Position numbers and translations under genes: made by a program
Shown: piece after piece, positions 47,101 to 57,841 of the stretch
Position numbering within the stretch: the first letter of the stretch is position 1
Layout of the letters: each line of letters opens with the position of its first letter
DNA from: Polytrichum commune
Taxonomy: Eukaryota > Streptophyta > Polytrichopsida > Polytrichales > Polytrichaceae
Assembly (NCBI GenBank): GCA_950295325.1
Contig: OX485808.1
Location: forward strand, 8,992,501-9,056,500
Length of the DNA stretch: 64,000 nucleotides
Direction of reading: 5' to 3'
The notes under the pieces: generated by a model
What the model was told of the DNA's origin: nothing
The model's input: only the letters and a program-made list of their open reading frames with translations
The model's database searches: none

Positions 47101-49211
47101 AGTTGTGAGTTTATGAGAGGTTTAAGGATAACTCTTTGTAGTAATATGTTACTTTACAAGTATGGACACAAGCTGCATTTGCACGGTTTTGGACAGGCTT
47201 GGTAGGAACTCACCTTAATGCTATATCCCTACATAGGTTTCCTAGATTTAAAATGTCAATTGGGAAGTGCATTCTAGGACAATGTTTCCTAGTAGTGTTA
47301 ATATTTGTCCATGATAATTTCATCTAATTTTCAACATGAAGTAAATACTTCACAATGTCCTTGGCCATGTCACTCTTGATCATAGTGATTGGACAACTTT
47401 GGTTAACAATAGAGTTATCCTCTGACTCAACATGACTTTTGGTCAAGTGTTGGTTGTCTTCATACACCTTCCATGTTTGGTAGGTTTTCGGTGCATGCTT
47501 GGAGGGAGTGTGGAGGTTTGGATGAAGAACATTCTATATCGGTGGAGTGAGGGTCAAAGTCATTTTGGCATGCCAAGAGGTGTCAATAAAAGTTGGCCCT
47601 CAATCAACCGAATAGGTTGCTCTTCAATCTAATTCAAACACTACCTCGAAGCATGCACCACAAATGGAAAGAAATTATTGATGTTGCATGCAAAACAACC
47701 AATAGAAAATCCCAAGGGACGGACTCCTGATAAAAATTCCCATTGAGGTGAAGGATAGCTCTCATATACCGACAGAATTGGTTTTATAAAAAAACTGGGA
47801 TATCTCTTGCAAAGTGAGTCAGATCAGACACAACTGCCGCTGATGAATCAATTGTGTGTTTTGAGCAGAAACTAGAACTGCAGAAGAAGACTGCAGATGA
47901 ACAAAAGAAGCAACTTCTTCCTCAGCTCAAAGACAAAATCGCCAAAGTGGAGTCAATCCGGAGCGCCTTAAATGGTAACAGAGTGCACGCAAACCTCGAG
48001 GAATTAAATCAGAAGCTCTTCAATCAGCAACAGGCAGTTATAAGACTACATGAAGGCAAGTTTCTCTATTCCCTAGCACATGTCAACAAATGATTATTAT
48101 TCATATTGCATATGTGTTGTTGTTGTGGTGTAACTCAGGAGGCTAATCTATTCAAAGAGGCTAGTGGAACATTTAAAGTAAAAACCTCGAGGTGGTTGTT
48201 CTACCTCCCACAGACAAGTTCTTAAATATCTTGGAAAGCTCAATCTAGAGAACTGTTTAGAAGATGAACATTATACCCTGTGCATTATGTTAAGAGAGCA
48301 CATTGACAATTTTCATTTGTAAACTTTGATTAATAAATCTTTTACTAGGAGGTCTATTCGTATGAAAATTGTTGGATCTTTTTGTATGTAGCACATGCTC
48401 CAACCAGTGTTGGACTTGTATCACCTCTTTTATATATCCCACTCAGATATATACATTGAGGATTTTACAATCTCTGATTGGTATTATTGTGATGGAGTGT
48501 CCCCCCTACAACTCTATTAGAGATAAGATCCCTTCCCTATTTCAGATTGTAGTACTACGTAGTCTCAAGTCTTTCTTCCAATTGGACCATCAAGTTGATG
48601 TTAGCCTCTATCTTACTAAGGGTGAGTTTCCATGTAGTTTGTTCGCCCACCACGTTTTGGTGGGAATAAGAATAAATGTAGATGGAATCAGGTGGGGTAG
48701 TGTTTGTATGTGCCAACCAACTGTTTCCATGACAAGTGTTTAGTGGGTGCATGGAAGTCTAGTGGTCCATGGCCACGAACTTTCACATTCTAGTAGGCAA
48801 CAAGAATGTGGTAAAAACCAACGATTGGTTGCTTTTGTTATCTTTGTAAAAACACCTCCAAACCCCCTATTATCTAGATTCTAGTGGGCGAGCAGTCTAC
48901 ATGGAACCCACCATGAAGACCATTGCACTATGTTACTCTAAGGAATTAGCCTTTTGATCACCATCTTGATGTACTCCCATAAGGCTTTTGACTTCCCGGA
49001 CTTTAATATCATTTTCATCTCATCACAATTTTGATATTGGTCAGGCAGGTTCCAGTCTTATACTCTGCTATATCTGAAGGTAAAATAGTTTCTCTTGCAA
49101 ACAGAAGTAGATATGAAGGAGCGCGAAACCAACTACAATCCTATCCTGGAAAACATCCGCTTCATGATTGGCCAGTTGAACACCGAGCTTAAAGCACGAC
49201 ATGTTCGTTGA
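38131..49211 (+). CDS. IFT74: Intraflagellar transport protein 74 (IFT-B core), 14 exons, 599 aa
   Basis: Exons: 38131-38326, 38644-38733, 38856-39003, 39161-39233, 39487-39596, 40410-40488, 41198-41320, 42174-42326, 43159-43279, 43943-44094, 44793-44889, 46153-46316, 47869-48055, 49105-49211 (1800 nt, 599 aa plus TGA; human IFT74 has about 600). Every junction keeps phase. The N-terminus (about 1-65) is basic and Ser/Pro/Arg-rich, as in IFT74, where with the IFT81 CH domain it contributes to tubulin binding. It is followed by the family signature ENRPLTQQGL (78-87) and GPGRQVMDKSYY (96-107), then almost continuous coiled coil to the end (for example EKKMQAFIDNFDGM, ERRQELKQLENIEEK, LGRVDDLRVQTE). 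IFT74 pairs with IFT81 in the IFT-B core and acts in cilium/flagellum assembly. The start is fixed by an in-frame TGA at 38122. Intron 13 is GC-AG (AAG/GCAAGT). Exon 11 (448-region, SSPEDPINEI) is the least conserved part and the least certain junction. Confidence 0.95.
39826..40182. mobile_element. Foldback element (family D), IFT74 intron 5
   Basis: The ends AGAGTTATCCTTTAACTCAA and TTGAGTTAGAGGATAATTCT are inverted repeats, and complementarity continues inward (GGTTGTTTTGCATGC versus GTATGCAAAACAACC). The whole 357-bp unit can fold on itself. A related copy lies at 47411-47762 in intron 12. Confidence 0.75.
40640..40880 (-). repeat. Family C-related copy, IFT74 intron 6
   Basis: It contains complements of the family C blocks (TGAGCCTAGAATGGTTAACA, TGGTATCCATTCTTAG, CACCACTCAAATGTAG) plus a 10-nt C run near 40743. 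Ends are not clear. Confidence 0.5.
41602..42010 (+). mobile_element. MITE-like family B copy, IFT74 intron 7
   Basis: It starts GGATTATGGTAAAGATTGTG and shares CAACCTAGGGGAAGGAGGTG and AGGGTTGCACACTATTTTCT with the 28.1- and 46.4-kb copies. About 70 bp near 41865-41935 are extra relative to the other copies and include two inverted GATACC/GGTATC stretches. Confidence 0.7.
43588..43622. repeat. Perfect 14-bp stem hairpin, IFT74 intron 9
   Basis: GGTCTTGAAAGTTA (43588-43601) and its exact complement (43609-43622) surround a 7-nt loop. Could be the remains of a foldback element; no protein-coding role. Confidence 0.85.
44120..44475 (+). mobile_element. MITE-like family C copy, IFT74 intron 10
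   Basis: The best-preserved single copy: CTTATGTGCTCACTTTGC at the left, a GAGTGGTAAATGGCAAGG core, CAATTGGGAGGCTCCATGTG in the middle and GGCCACATACCTT at the right end. About 350 bp with no ORF of note. Confidence 0.65.
44710..44741. repeat. Perfect 13-bp stem hairpin, IFT74 intron 10
   Basis: CATTACTATAATC (44710-44722), a 6-nt loop, then GATTATAGTAATG (44729-44741). It lies about 50 bp upstream of the acceptor used for exon 11 and could influence that splice site. Confidence 0.85.
45584..45901. mobile_element. Foldback/TIR element, IFT74 intron 11
   Basis: The ends GAGCATCCCCACTCATGGAG and GGCTCCATGAGTGGAGACAC are imperfect 22-bp inverted repeats. The interior is also symmetric around about 45742 (CGATTATGTCATA versus TATGACATAATCG). 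The GAGCATC end resembles ends of common plant MITEs, but the superfamily is not assigned. Confidence 0.7.
46403..46745 (+). mobile_element. MITE-like family B copy, IFT74 intron 12
   Basis: It runs from GATTATGGTCAATAC to GTTTATCATAAT, which are inverted ends. It shares CATTTGAAAGACTTCCAACC and CAACCTAGGGGAAGGAAGTG with the other family B copies. It abuts the next element at 46748. Confidence 0.7.
46748..47135. mobile_element. TIR element related to family D, IFT74 intron 12
   Basis: The ends AGAATTATCCTTAAAGCCTC and GAGGTTTAAGGATAACTCT are inverted repeats and share the AGARTTATCCT terminus with the foldback elements at 39826 and 47411. 388 bp, no ORF. Confidence 0.7.
47411..47762. mobile_element. 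Foldback element (family D), IFT74 intron 12
   Basis: Related to 39826-40182 but with the interior in the opposite orientation (for example CCTTCCATGTTTGGTAGGTT here, AACCTACCAAATATGGAAGG there). The ends AGAGTTATCCTCTGACTC and GAGGTGAAGGATAGCTCT are inverted. Confidence 0.7.
48461..49035 (+). pseudogene. LINE ORF2 3' remnant with nested insertion, IFT74 intron 13
   Basis: The left part (48461-48620) encodes MECPPYNSIRDKIPSLFQIV and FFQLDHQVDVSLYLTK. The right part (about 48920-49035) continues the same LINE tail (YSHKAFDFPDFNIIF). It is the same family as the remnant at 25.4-26.5 kb. The two halves are separated by a TIR element (48621-48912). Stops and frameshifts show decay. Confidence 0.65.
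48621..48912. mobile_element. TIR element nested inside a LINE remnant
   Basis: The left end GGTGAGTTTCCATGTAGTTT...TCGCCCAC and the right end GTGGGCGAGCAGTCTACATG...CCCACC are imperfect inverted repeats of about 30 bp. The LINE coding sequence on both sides can be rejoined across it, which fixes the boundaries to within a few bases. Confidence 0.7.
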
Positions 49212-49999
49212 AATTGTCACTTGACTGTCTACTCCAGGATTTAAACTTGTAATTTATTTTGTCAACCAAGAGATCTCATCAGATGTGTGATATAAGTTAG
49301 AAGGCTGTTGTATAGATAATTCTAATAATGAATAAGGTCCACATGTATCGGAAACTGGAACGAATGCATGTTTTAGAAAAATTATTAGCCCGAGGCCACA
49401 TCTTTCAGGGATTAATAAGGTTCTGAAAATTCAATGTGATTTTTACACCCAGATGGAAAATGTAGTCATATAGCAGGCTAGGTGAATTCTCAAACCTGGA
49501 GCTTCTTGGTCTGTTGCCTTTGAAGTACTTTCATTTTGTTGTGTTTTCTTAGATGGATTCAACTGGCAATTTATTCTATTGATTCTTCAAGCCTTTTGGC
49601 TTCCTGAACTTCAAAACCAATTTCATTGAAGAGGTCAAACACATTGGCACCGAGCCATTTCAGTGGACATTTCAAGGTCTGAATGTGCATGCTTAGGAAG
49701 AGTCCAAGAAAGAACCTAACTGGAACACACAGGTTCCTAAATTTGTATGTGGATGTCTTTGTAGAGCTTTCTATTCCAACCCCTGAAAAAAAGATTATGA
49801 TATGCTCCTCAAATCATGCCACTTGTCATTCTTACATTGGCTGGGATCCACTTGAATCCCACGTGGAAACTGCATTCAAGAACTAGTGAGCACCCCCTAT
49901 TGTATTATATTACTGAAATAACAATCTCAGAATCTTGCCAAGTTGCCAGTAGGTGAATTACCCAGTATCTGACCATGATTGAATGGTCCTCCTTTGTAC
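49212..49999. other. No gene seen; IFT74 3' flank and a short LINE 3' piece
   Basis: An AATGAATAA-like poly(A) signal is at about 49327-49335. At about 49585-49640 the sequence GCCTTTTGGCTTCCTGAACT resembles the LINE 3' end seen near 25.4 kb. Confidence 0.4.
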
Positions 50000-50612
50000 A
50001 GTATGTGTGTCTTACGTAGTCACTGTTCTTAATTGAACGCTTATATTTGATTCGTAGTATATGGCAAGGCTTGTAGTTAAGAATGGACACCAAAAAGATA
50101 TCATGTGGTACAATGAGATTGGCTTGTATGCTGAAAATATGGACATCGTTTTGGGTTTAATAAATAACATAATTAGGAGGGTCTAGTATATACTATGTGA
50201 TCACTCAAAGAAAATGATAATCTTCATATTGGCTACCTATAAATTTTGCATCTTGTGAAACTCCAATTTTGGAAACTTGAAATGACAATGTGTGTGATCC
50301 ATTGCAATTGTTAAGTGTAACCAAATGAGGCAATTTCAAAACCCATTGAATGGTCAAAATTGTTTGTGGAGTGGCAAGTGCCCACAATCATGAAGGCCAA
50401 ATACATGAAGTTACATAAGCATGCAAGCCTTATTTGGTTATTCATCTTAGTCGGACACACACATTTGAGCAGTGTGTGGTTAGGCTAGATCTAAGAATGG
50501 GACCCAACAAGACATGTGTTCAAAAGAAATCGAACTATGTGTTCGGAATTCATCAACCACTCTGGACTCAATGACAACAGAACTGGGGAGACCTAGATAT
50601 TCAAATAAAGAA
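50000..50612 (+). repeat. Two family C copies in tandem
   Basis: The first, 50000 to about 50405, contains GTATATGGCAAGGCTTGTAG and GTGCCCACAATCATG. The second, about 50436-50612, is shorter and more diverged (TTGAGCAGTGTGTGGTTAGG). Confidence 0.55.
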
Positions 50613-52463
50613 TAAGCACATATGCACATTTTCATAAGCATAATCAATTCAAAGAAGATTTAATTGATGATGATGCTTCATTGTAGAATTTCTTACGCAA
50701 CCCAAGTTTTCTTGCATAAATGTGATTGGTAGAAGTTGGAGAACATGAAAAAACGAACCGAATAACACCCACATATACCTTATGGCTCGTAAATAATGAC
50801 ATGGCTTCAAAGACTCTCGGGCAAGGGGAAACGCATCCTTGTAACACACGAGAAGGAAAGTCTTCTCCCTATACATGCATCATGAGTTATTTAGTCTTCA
50901 AGAATCTCAACCATAGACACACATGCAAATGCCTTTACAGGTAGCGGTTGGAGATCGAGCCCGGGCCCGGGCTCCTTTGTACTTCGACCAAATGTTGTGC
51001 GGGTATCACCATATTTGAATCCCATAGGGCCATATCACATAGTCATATCCATCAATTATTACTCATGATTTAATCTTTTCTCTTCATGTAATTCAAGTAG
51101 ACTAACATTTATACACAAGGTCCTCTTGTGTTCTTATTGGGTATTTTGAAAAAAATGAAAAAAATCTTTAAATTTTGTATTCATCGCCATTTTGTGTAGT
51201 AATTGGTGTAGTTGAATTCTGCGTCATTCTAGTCTAAAATATTTTGTTTTACACAAAGCGGAGGTCACTAAATTTGGAAATTGTTTCTTCCTATCTGATA
51301 AATACATCTATTCAAAAAAGAGTTAATAAAATTTTGACCATTTTGGTGATGCATTCTAGAAGTATTAGTTTCATAGTTGTCGCACATGGTCTTGATCTTG
51401 ACAAATGGAGTGATCTCCATAGGCACACGCATCAAAGTGGTGTTGGCCCAATTATTAAGTATGGGTGAAGCACTATTTCTCAACCTTACAATGGTAATTG
51501 GGTACCATTTGTGTACCGTGTGGAAATTTTTGACATAAGATGGATATGCTTTCACGCGCCGTTGTATTTACCATGGCAACGTGATGGTTGGTACAGGATC
51601 CATGGCAAGATCCATGGCAAGATCCATGTAAGTCGAAAGTGAAAAGAATGGGAATTCTCTCTGAGCTCAAAATTGTCTCTCCTTCAGCCGATTTGACCCC
51701 GGAATCAAAGAGTTTGAAGCATTCAAGTCATCTGAATTTGGTTGATACATCCATAAACATGTGGAGCACATTAGGTATAAACCAAACCCCCTAAGAATCG
51801 ATGCCAAGGACCCTAAACTCACTACAAACACCCACGCAAAACCCACCCAACAGCTATGTATTAAATCAAATCTAGATCATAACATGACTTTTAGACATAA
51901 AGAAAATTTGTATACAATGATGTAGTTCAATCAACTCGACATTAGGTGCACACCACATCTCTAGTTGTGAACATTTCTTACTTTCTTACACGCACACTAT
52001 GTTATGTTGGAAATAACACACTCAAAGCAACGTTCCAACCACATTGCTCACAAACATATGTATGAATCCCTTTCCTAGACTTTCCCATAATCACCCTACT
52101 TTACAATAGGCATATACTAACAACCCAAACAATACTCTCACTATTTCAAAGTAACTTCTTGTGTCCCAATTTATTACTCCAATTGTAGTTTCGAAGCTTC
52201 CCCCCCCCCCCCCTTTCTTTTTTCCTTTTCGTTTCTATGTAACTTCGTGAATTTCGCGGCACCCTCCGGTTTTTTTGGTACCTTGAGGAAATAATGATGG
52301 TCACTTGAAAGCAAAGGGCGTGGGGGTGGGGCCGAAGCAACACGAAAATGCTACTAGGCTTTGTGGGGGCCACCACCAAAAACCCGGCTCTCCAATGGCA
52401 TTACACATGCACCACAAAACTCGACAAACGGGATGGCAAGACTAGAGCAACCAATCGCTGCCT
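50613..52463. other. No gene seen
   Basis: AT-rich. Contains the 18-nt palindrome GAGCCCGGGCCCGGGCTC at 50957-50974 and a 12-bp tandem repeat (GATCCATGGCAA, about 2.7 copies) at 51597-51628. Short ORFs carry no recognisable domain. Confidence 0.4.
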
Positions 52464-53310
52464 CAATTTTGATCCCCCCCCCCGCGGCCCAAGTACTATA
52501 CTACGGCCTAAACCCTAAACCTCGGGACTCGGGATCTCGCATTAAAATATGAATAGTAACTACAACAAACTTTGAGGCGGAGTGGGGGGGGGGCCTTGAA
52601 GTTCAATAACTTACATCTTAAAGGATGGGGCTAGACACTCGCGTCTTTTAAGTTGGGCCCCCACCAATATTACTGAGGTAAAAGGAAGACGAGTAAAAAC
52701 CTAACCCCCATAGATTTGTCTACTTCATGGCATCTCTGATGTTGCCGCATCAATTTTGATCCCCCCCCCCCCCCCCCGCCTAAGTACTATACTACGGCCT
52801 AAACCCTAAACCTCGGGACTCGGGATCTCACATTAAAAAATGAAAAGTAACTACAACAAACTTTGAGTTGGGGCTTGAAGTTCAATAACTTACACCTGAA
52901 AGACCGGGGCTAGACACTCGCCTCTTTTAAGTTGGACCCCCACCAATATTACCGAGGTAAAAGAAAGTCTAGTAAAAACCTGACCCCCATAGATTTGTCT
53001 AATTCATGGCACCTGATGTTGCCGCATCAATTTTGATCCCCCCCCCCCGCCTAAGTACTATACTACGGCCTAAACCCTAGACCTCGGGACTCGGGATCTC
53101 ACATTAAAAAATGAATAGTAACTACAACAAACTTTGAGCCATAGTGGGAGGAGGGGGGGGGGCTTGAAGTTCAATAACTTACACCTCAAAGGCCGGGGCT
53201 AGACACTCGCCTCTTTTAAGTTGGGCCCCCACCAATATTACCAAGGTGAAAGGAAGTCCAGTAAAAAGCTAACCCCCATGAATTCGTCTAATTTGGGGTA
53301 TCTGGTGCTG
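52464..53310. repeat. Three-unit tandem array, 277-287 bp units
   Basis: Units start with CAATTTTGATCCCCC at 52464, 52751 and 53028. Each holds a variable poly(C) run, AAGTACTATACTACGGCC, TAAACCCTAAACCTCGGGAC and later CTAGACACTCGC(C/G)TCTTTTA and ACCAATATTAC. The copies are highly similar apart from homopolymer length, so the array is relatively young. The telomere-like AAACCCTAAA motif is part of every unit. Confidence 0.9.
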
Positions 53311-54159
53311 ATTCCTGGGTCAAACCGTCTCGGAGAAGAACAAAACCTAAAAAATACACGCACTTGTTACGCTATAATTGACTGCGTTTTTCATCGTGGG
53401 TGATGTTGTTGGTGGTGGGACAGCCCAGGTCAAAGAGGTGGGTGTCTAGCCATGGCCCGCGTGAAATACAATAAGTTACATACATAGAAGATCTTATGAC
53501 ATCCAAACCCGGGTTTACTACATGAGGGAATTTGTTGGCCACAAGGACAATGCATGCCCTTCATTCAGCCATTGTGGTAGTAGCTAGGACCTATATGACG
53601 CGTCCCCAAGATTCTGCATGCAACAACAGGAGTTGGTATTGGAATTTGCACCAAACTGTGATGATATGCGCCACAAACTCAGTGGATACGGTTTAGAAGA
53701 AGAAGAAGCATAAAAAAAAACGGAAGTTAAAATACATAGAATTGAAATGTCAGTAGTACTTCCGTGCCTCTCATATATACTCTCGGAGTATGGGCGAGAG
53801 GGGGAGTTGATTCACGGAAGGTACTAGCTAAGGTACCACCGAGGCCTTAAAAGCAAACAACACTTTAACAAACTTTTGCTCTTTCGGGAAGGTTAATTAT
53901 GTAGCTTGGAAAAAAAATTCCAAAAGAATTGCATAGATTAAAGCAAATCTATACAGAGTCTAACAAAAAAAAACTTCATATATATGCAACCTACGAAAAA
54001 AATACAAAGTCATCTCAAAGTAAAGAGCCTTTTAATTACTCTCAGCTTGGGGTGGGGGGGGAGGTTTCAATTGATGTTGAATTGTTAAGTGAGGCTCACC
54101 GCAACATCAGCCTCATTGTAGGTGAGGATCTTCTAAGTTATTGAATGAAGGTGTTGTTC

Positions 54160-54370
54160 CCCTTGTGTGAGTCACTTCTTGCACCGCCTCGTTGAGCGGA
54201 TAGATCTTCGATTAGCCAGTGTGGTTGGCTGAAGTTTGGTGCTCTTTTAAAAGTGTTCTTGCATCCTTCTCACACCGCTCTTGTGAATGGCCGAAGTGGT
54301 GACATTTTATACTCAGTGCCACGTATGATGATTCGCTTTTAACAATGGCTTACTTTATGGCACCGTCACA
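54160..54370 (-). pseudogene. Possible decayed retroelement zinc-knuckle fragment
   Basis: Minus-strand translation includes SIKCHHFGHSQERCEKDART, which fits C-x2-C-x4-H-x4-C except that the first Cys is Ser. This is typical of Gag/ORF1 zinc knuckles. In-frame stops lie on both sides. Too short for classification. Confidence 0.35.
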
Positions 54371-54654
54371 TTTAGTTGTTGACGGCTTAAGCATCAAAAA
54401 ATAGGTGTCACCAAAGGGGAGTTGTTACTTTAAGGCCTGAGTACCTTATGGGCTTGGGGTCCATGTACTCTCATCCATCGTGGATGGAGGGGTTATATTA
54501 AAACAAAGCCTCCCGCATGCTAAAGGGCCGATTTATTTCAATTTGAGCTCACTAGACTCATTCGGGATATCTGCTGTTGTTTTTAGAATCTAATCCTCGA
54601 GAAGCAGTCATTTTCAGGACATAGAATAGTTCACCTTCCTAATGGATGACTTTA

Positions 54655-55600
54655 CATAGACACCACAAATCCTTGGCCAATACTATGTATGGGTGTCATT
54701 TGATTGGTGTGTGTGTGGTTAGGTGAGGATCAAAGAACAAACACCATTATAAAAGACAAGTGTCTAGAAAGAGGTTTGTTGATGCAGCACAAACTGTAGC
54801 ACATAAGATTTGATCAGTAGAATATTGGAAATTTGAAGAAAAAAATTAAGCAAGTAATATTGACTCGCCATAAGATATGTGAGTGCTATTTGGTTATTAT
54901 TATTTGTGTTCTTTGTCTTCTATTGATCATATTTACATTCTCAAATTTGGGTTGCATCACCGAATCTATCGTGTAGCATCAACAAAAACAAAATTGAAAA
55001 TCAAACCTCCCTTTTTTTTATTCATGGTTATCAAAAGTGCATGTTTTTCTTTATTCTCATTGAATCCATAGGGTTATCCCAATTGTGTTCACCATTGACT
55101 ATGGAATAGTTAGTTACGTTTGAAGACGCACTCCAATCTTTTTTAAACGTGTGTCTACCTCCATGATGTTTATTTGTTGATTCTTACATAATCACACACC
55201 AATCAAATACAGGTGTCCAATTTAAAAACTTTAAAAAATTTACACCCCGCATGTCTTAAGGTAGACATGCCTCACACAAATACTTCTCTTACTGCAACAA
55301 CTTCTTCAGGGATATGAAACATGCAATTAGTGCAAGATGATTAGCAAATCCAAATAGTGTCTATATACATTTGCTCGTGGATTTTGAAGCTTCCTAAGAA
55401 TATCTTATATTTTTACCAAAATGAAATATTCTCGTGCTCATTCAATGGTCATAATTGGTCCCCCCCCCCTTTATGCCGATTATGTTAGAACATTCTAACC
55501 ATGCATGCCAATCTCTTCCTAAACACATGACATCTTTTTGAAACCGCTTCTTAGATCCACACCTAACCACATACCACTCAAATATAAGTATCCCAAATTA
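54655..55600 (-). repeat. Fragmented family C-like repeats
   Basis: Fragments at about 54655-54790, 55065-55240 and 55320-55600 show the family features (CATACCACTCAAATATAAG, GTGTGTGGTTAGG, GTGCAAGATGATTAGCA). The last two resemble the copy at 3446-3730. Confidence 0.45.
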
Positions 55601-57841
55601 TTGTTGTGCTTATGTGTTGCATGATGTATTGAAGTAAATTTGGATATATACTCAAAATCATGACTTTTTGGTCGCTTCAATTCTATGGGCAAGTTTGTCG
55701 ATACACTTTTAATACACCTAAAGTTTACGGGAGATATGTGAATCCTTGGCAATTAGTTGAATACTATACTATCAAAATATGATGAGAAAAACATAAATAA
55801 AATCATATACATTCTTGATGTTAAATTCGTTTAAAAGAATGTTGTATCATTATCATAATCAACTCTGCATATTCTATCGGAGGATCTTACCCCAAAACCT
55901 CATTGAAGGATCTTATAATAAAATTATAACATGTTATAATCATGGACTTGGACTTAGTCCAGGTCTACTTCAATATTAGTTCTACCTTGGACCTACAAGA
56001 TGTGGAAATTTCATTGGACCCCCTAGTAACATGGTGGCCAAGAATCCTTGTAAGCTCGGTTCCGAGAAACACTTCGATTCCATTGCAACGAAGGCCCTTC
56101 CCTTCCCGGATCCCCAAAAGGACCGCACAAATATCGTTGGCAACCTCACCTCTCCGCCCACATCATGTGCGAACCTACTCGAAACGGAGCTATTAATCCC
56201 CACAAAGGACACACCCTCCCCTAGAGACCATGAATGAATGAGGCTCATAAGGGCCGCAACCCGGAGTACCTCCACATGGTGGGGCCACACGAAGGAGGCG
56301 TTAATAGGGGCAATATAATGAAACATTGGAGGTTAATTTTGTGGGTTGGAGTGGGCCCGAGGCCATGTCCGCCGCAAACTTAAAAAGAACCAAATACGAG
56401 GCTCGTACTATGTTGTGTGTATATATATATGTATATGTTGTGCTTTTTGTGAATCTTTAGCCCCCAACGTTACCGTGGCCCCATGTATACTTTTCCCCTT
56501 TTCGCCCATTGTTTGATTCTACACCGCTCACGGGTATCGATAGTGCCACTTACTATGTGGGAATAAGCGATGCTATACCTATTTGCTATAGATCTCAACT
56601 TCGTCCAACGAATTGAGGTCAAATCGGTTGTTTGGACACTATAGAACATTCACATCTTTACTTACCAAGAGCTTGTACTATGAGTAGAAAGTTCTAGCAC
56701 ATCGTAACCCTGAATAGCAAGTGACTCTAAATACCATGAGTGATGTACTTAGTACACCGTTTATGGTATTTAGTGTCACATGCGTAACCGTGTCACTTGC
56801 CCTATTCTGAGGCGTATGCTAGTTACTGCACCACTCGTCAACAACTTCATCATTAGTGTCATCCTCATGACATTTGGCGTTCGAGTGCACTTAATTACTA
56901 ATATCTTGGCATGCGTCTGATTAGTAGTTATGACTCTGTGTATGCCTGTGTTACACAACGGTCTACAAGTTGACTAAAACGTACACAAGTAGTATGGTCC
57001 AAAATATCCTCTAGCACACTAAATGTGAACACATGACAATTGCCATTAGCATGCTCACCAAGAGCTTCCCCTTGAATACTAAAAACGCAAAACTATCATC
57101 TCAGGTATTCCAATGCGCTACACTAGATGTCATTATCTGAACAAAATGTCACTTTAAGTTACTTATGTTGATGAATAGTACGATATTGCCAATCATCGGA
57201 CGTGACACTTTGAGACCTCTAGGCATCTAGTTTGGGCCCTTCACAAATAGTGTGTGTGACACTAAACATCATTAATGGTGAAGTACTACGTGCATGGGCC
57301 CAAGACCAAGGCCCACACAAGTTGCTCATAAAGTTGTGCGTAGCCCTAAAGACGAAAAGAATATTACATAGAATGTATGGCGGAGGCACCTATTTTCGGC
57401 ACTTTGAGTAATTGAGCACATAAATCGATAGTAGTGGATCATTGTATCAATTCTATATTGAAGACAAGCGCACGAGGAATCCAAATCCATGTAAGATGTG
57501 ATTTTGGGATCATCATCCAAGAACTTTTTATTTTTATTTTTTATAGGCACTCTTCACAAACTTTCTTTTAACATGATATTATCATGTAATAAACAAACGA
57601 TTTATAAAAATAAAAAAATTGCACTTGTACGTTTTGATTGCATGATCGTCTTTTCCTCTAATGTGTGGAACTTTTTTGTATTAGAAAGAGCCTTGTTACA
57701 TGAAAGTAATGCATATATATATATCCCAAATTTTCCGTGACATGTAGGACCTATCATAACCACGTGTGTGCCTTTCACCTCAAGTTTCTACACTTTGCAA
57801 GTGGTGTCGCGATCCGGTTGGGTTGATTCAATTTGTAAGTG
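55601..57841. other. No gene supported
   Basis: A GC-richer patch at about 55980-56330 is open on both strands but encodes nothing recognisable. 56740-57290 holds several GTGTCAC/GTGACAC motifs. No complete element delimited. Confidence 0.35.

Noticed and set aside
55982..56326. 114-codon minus-strand ORF in a GC-richer patch
   Set aside because: Both strands are open, no recognisable motif, and no flanking exon signals that keep a frame.
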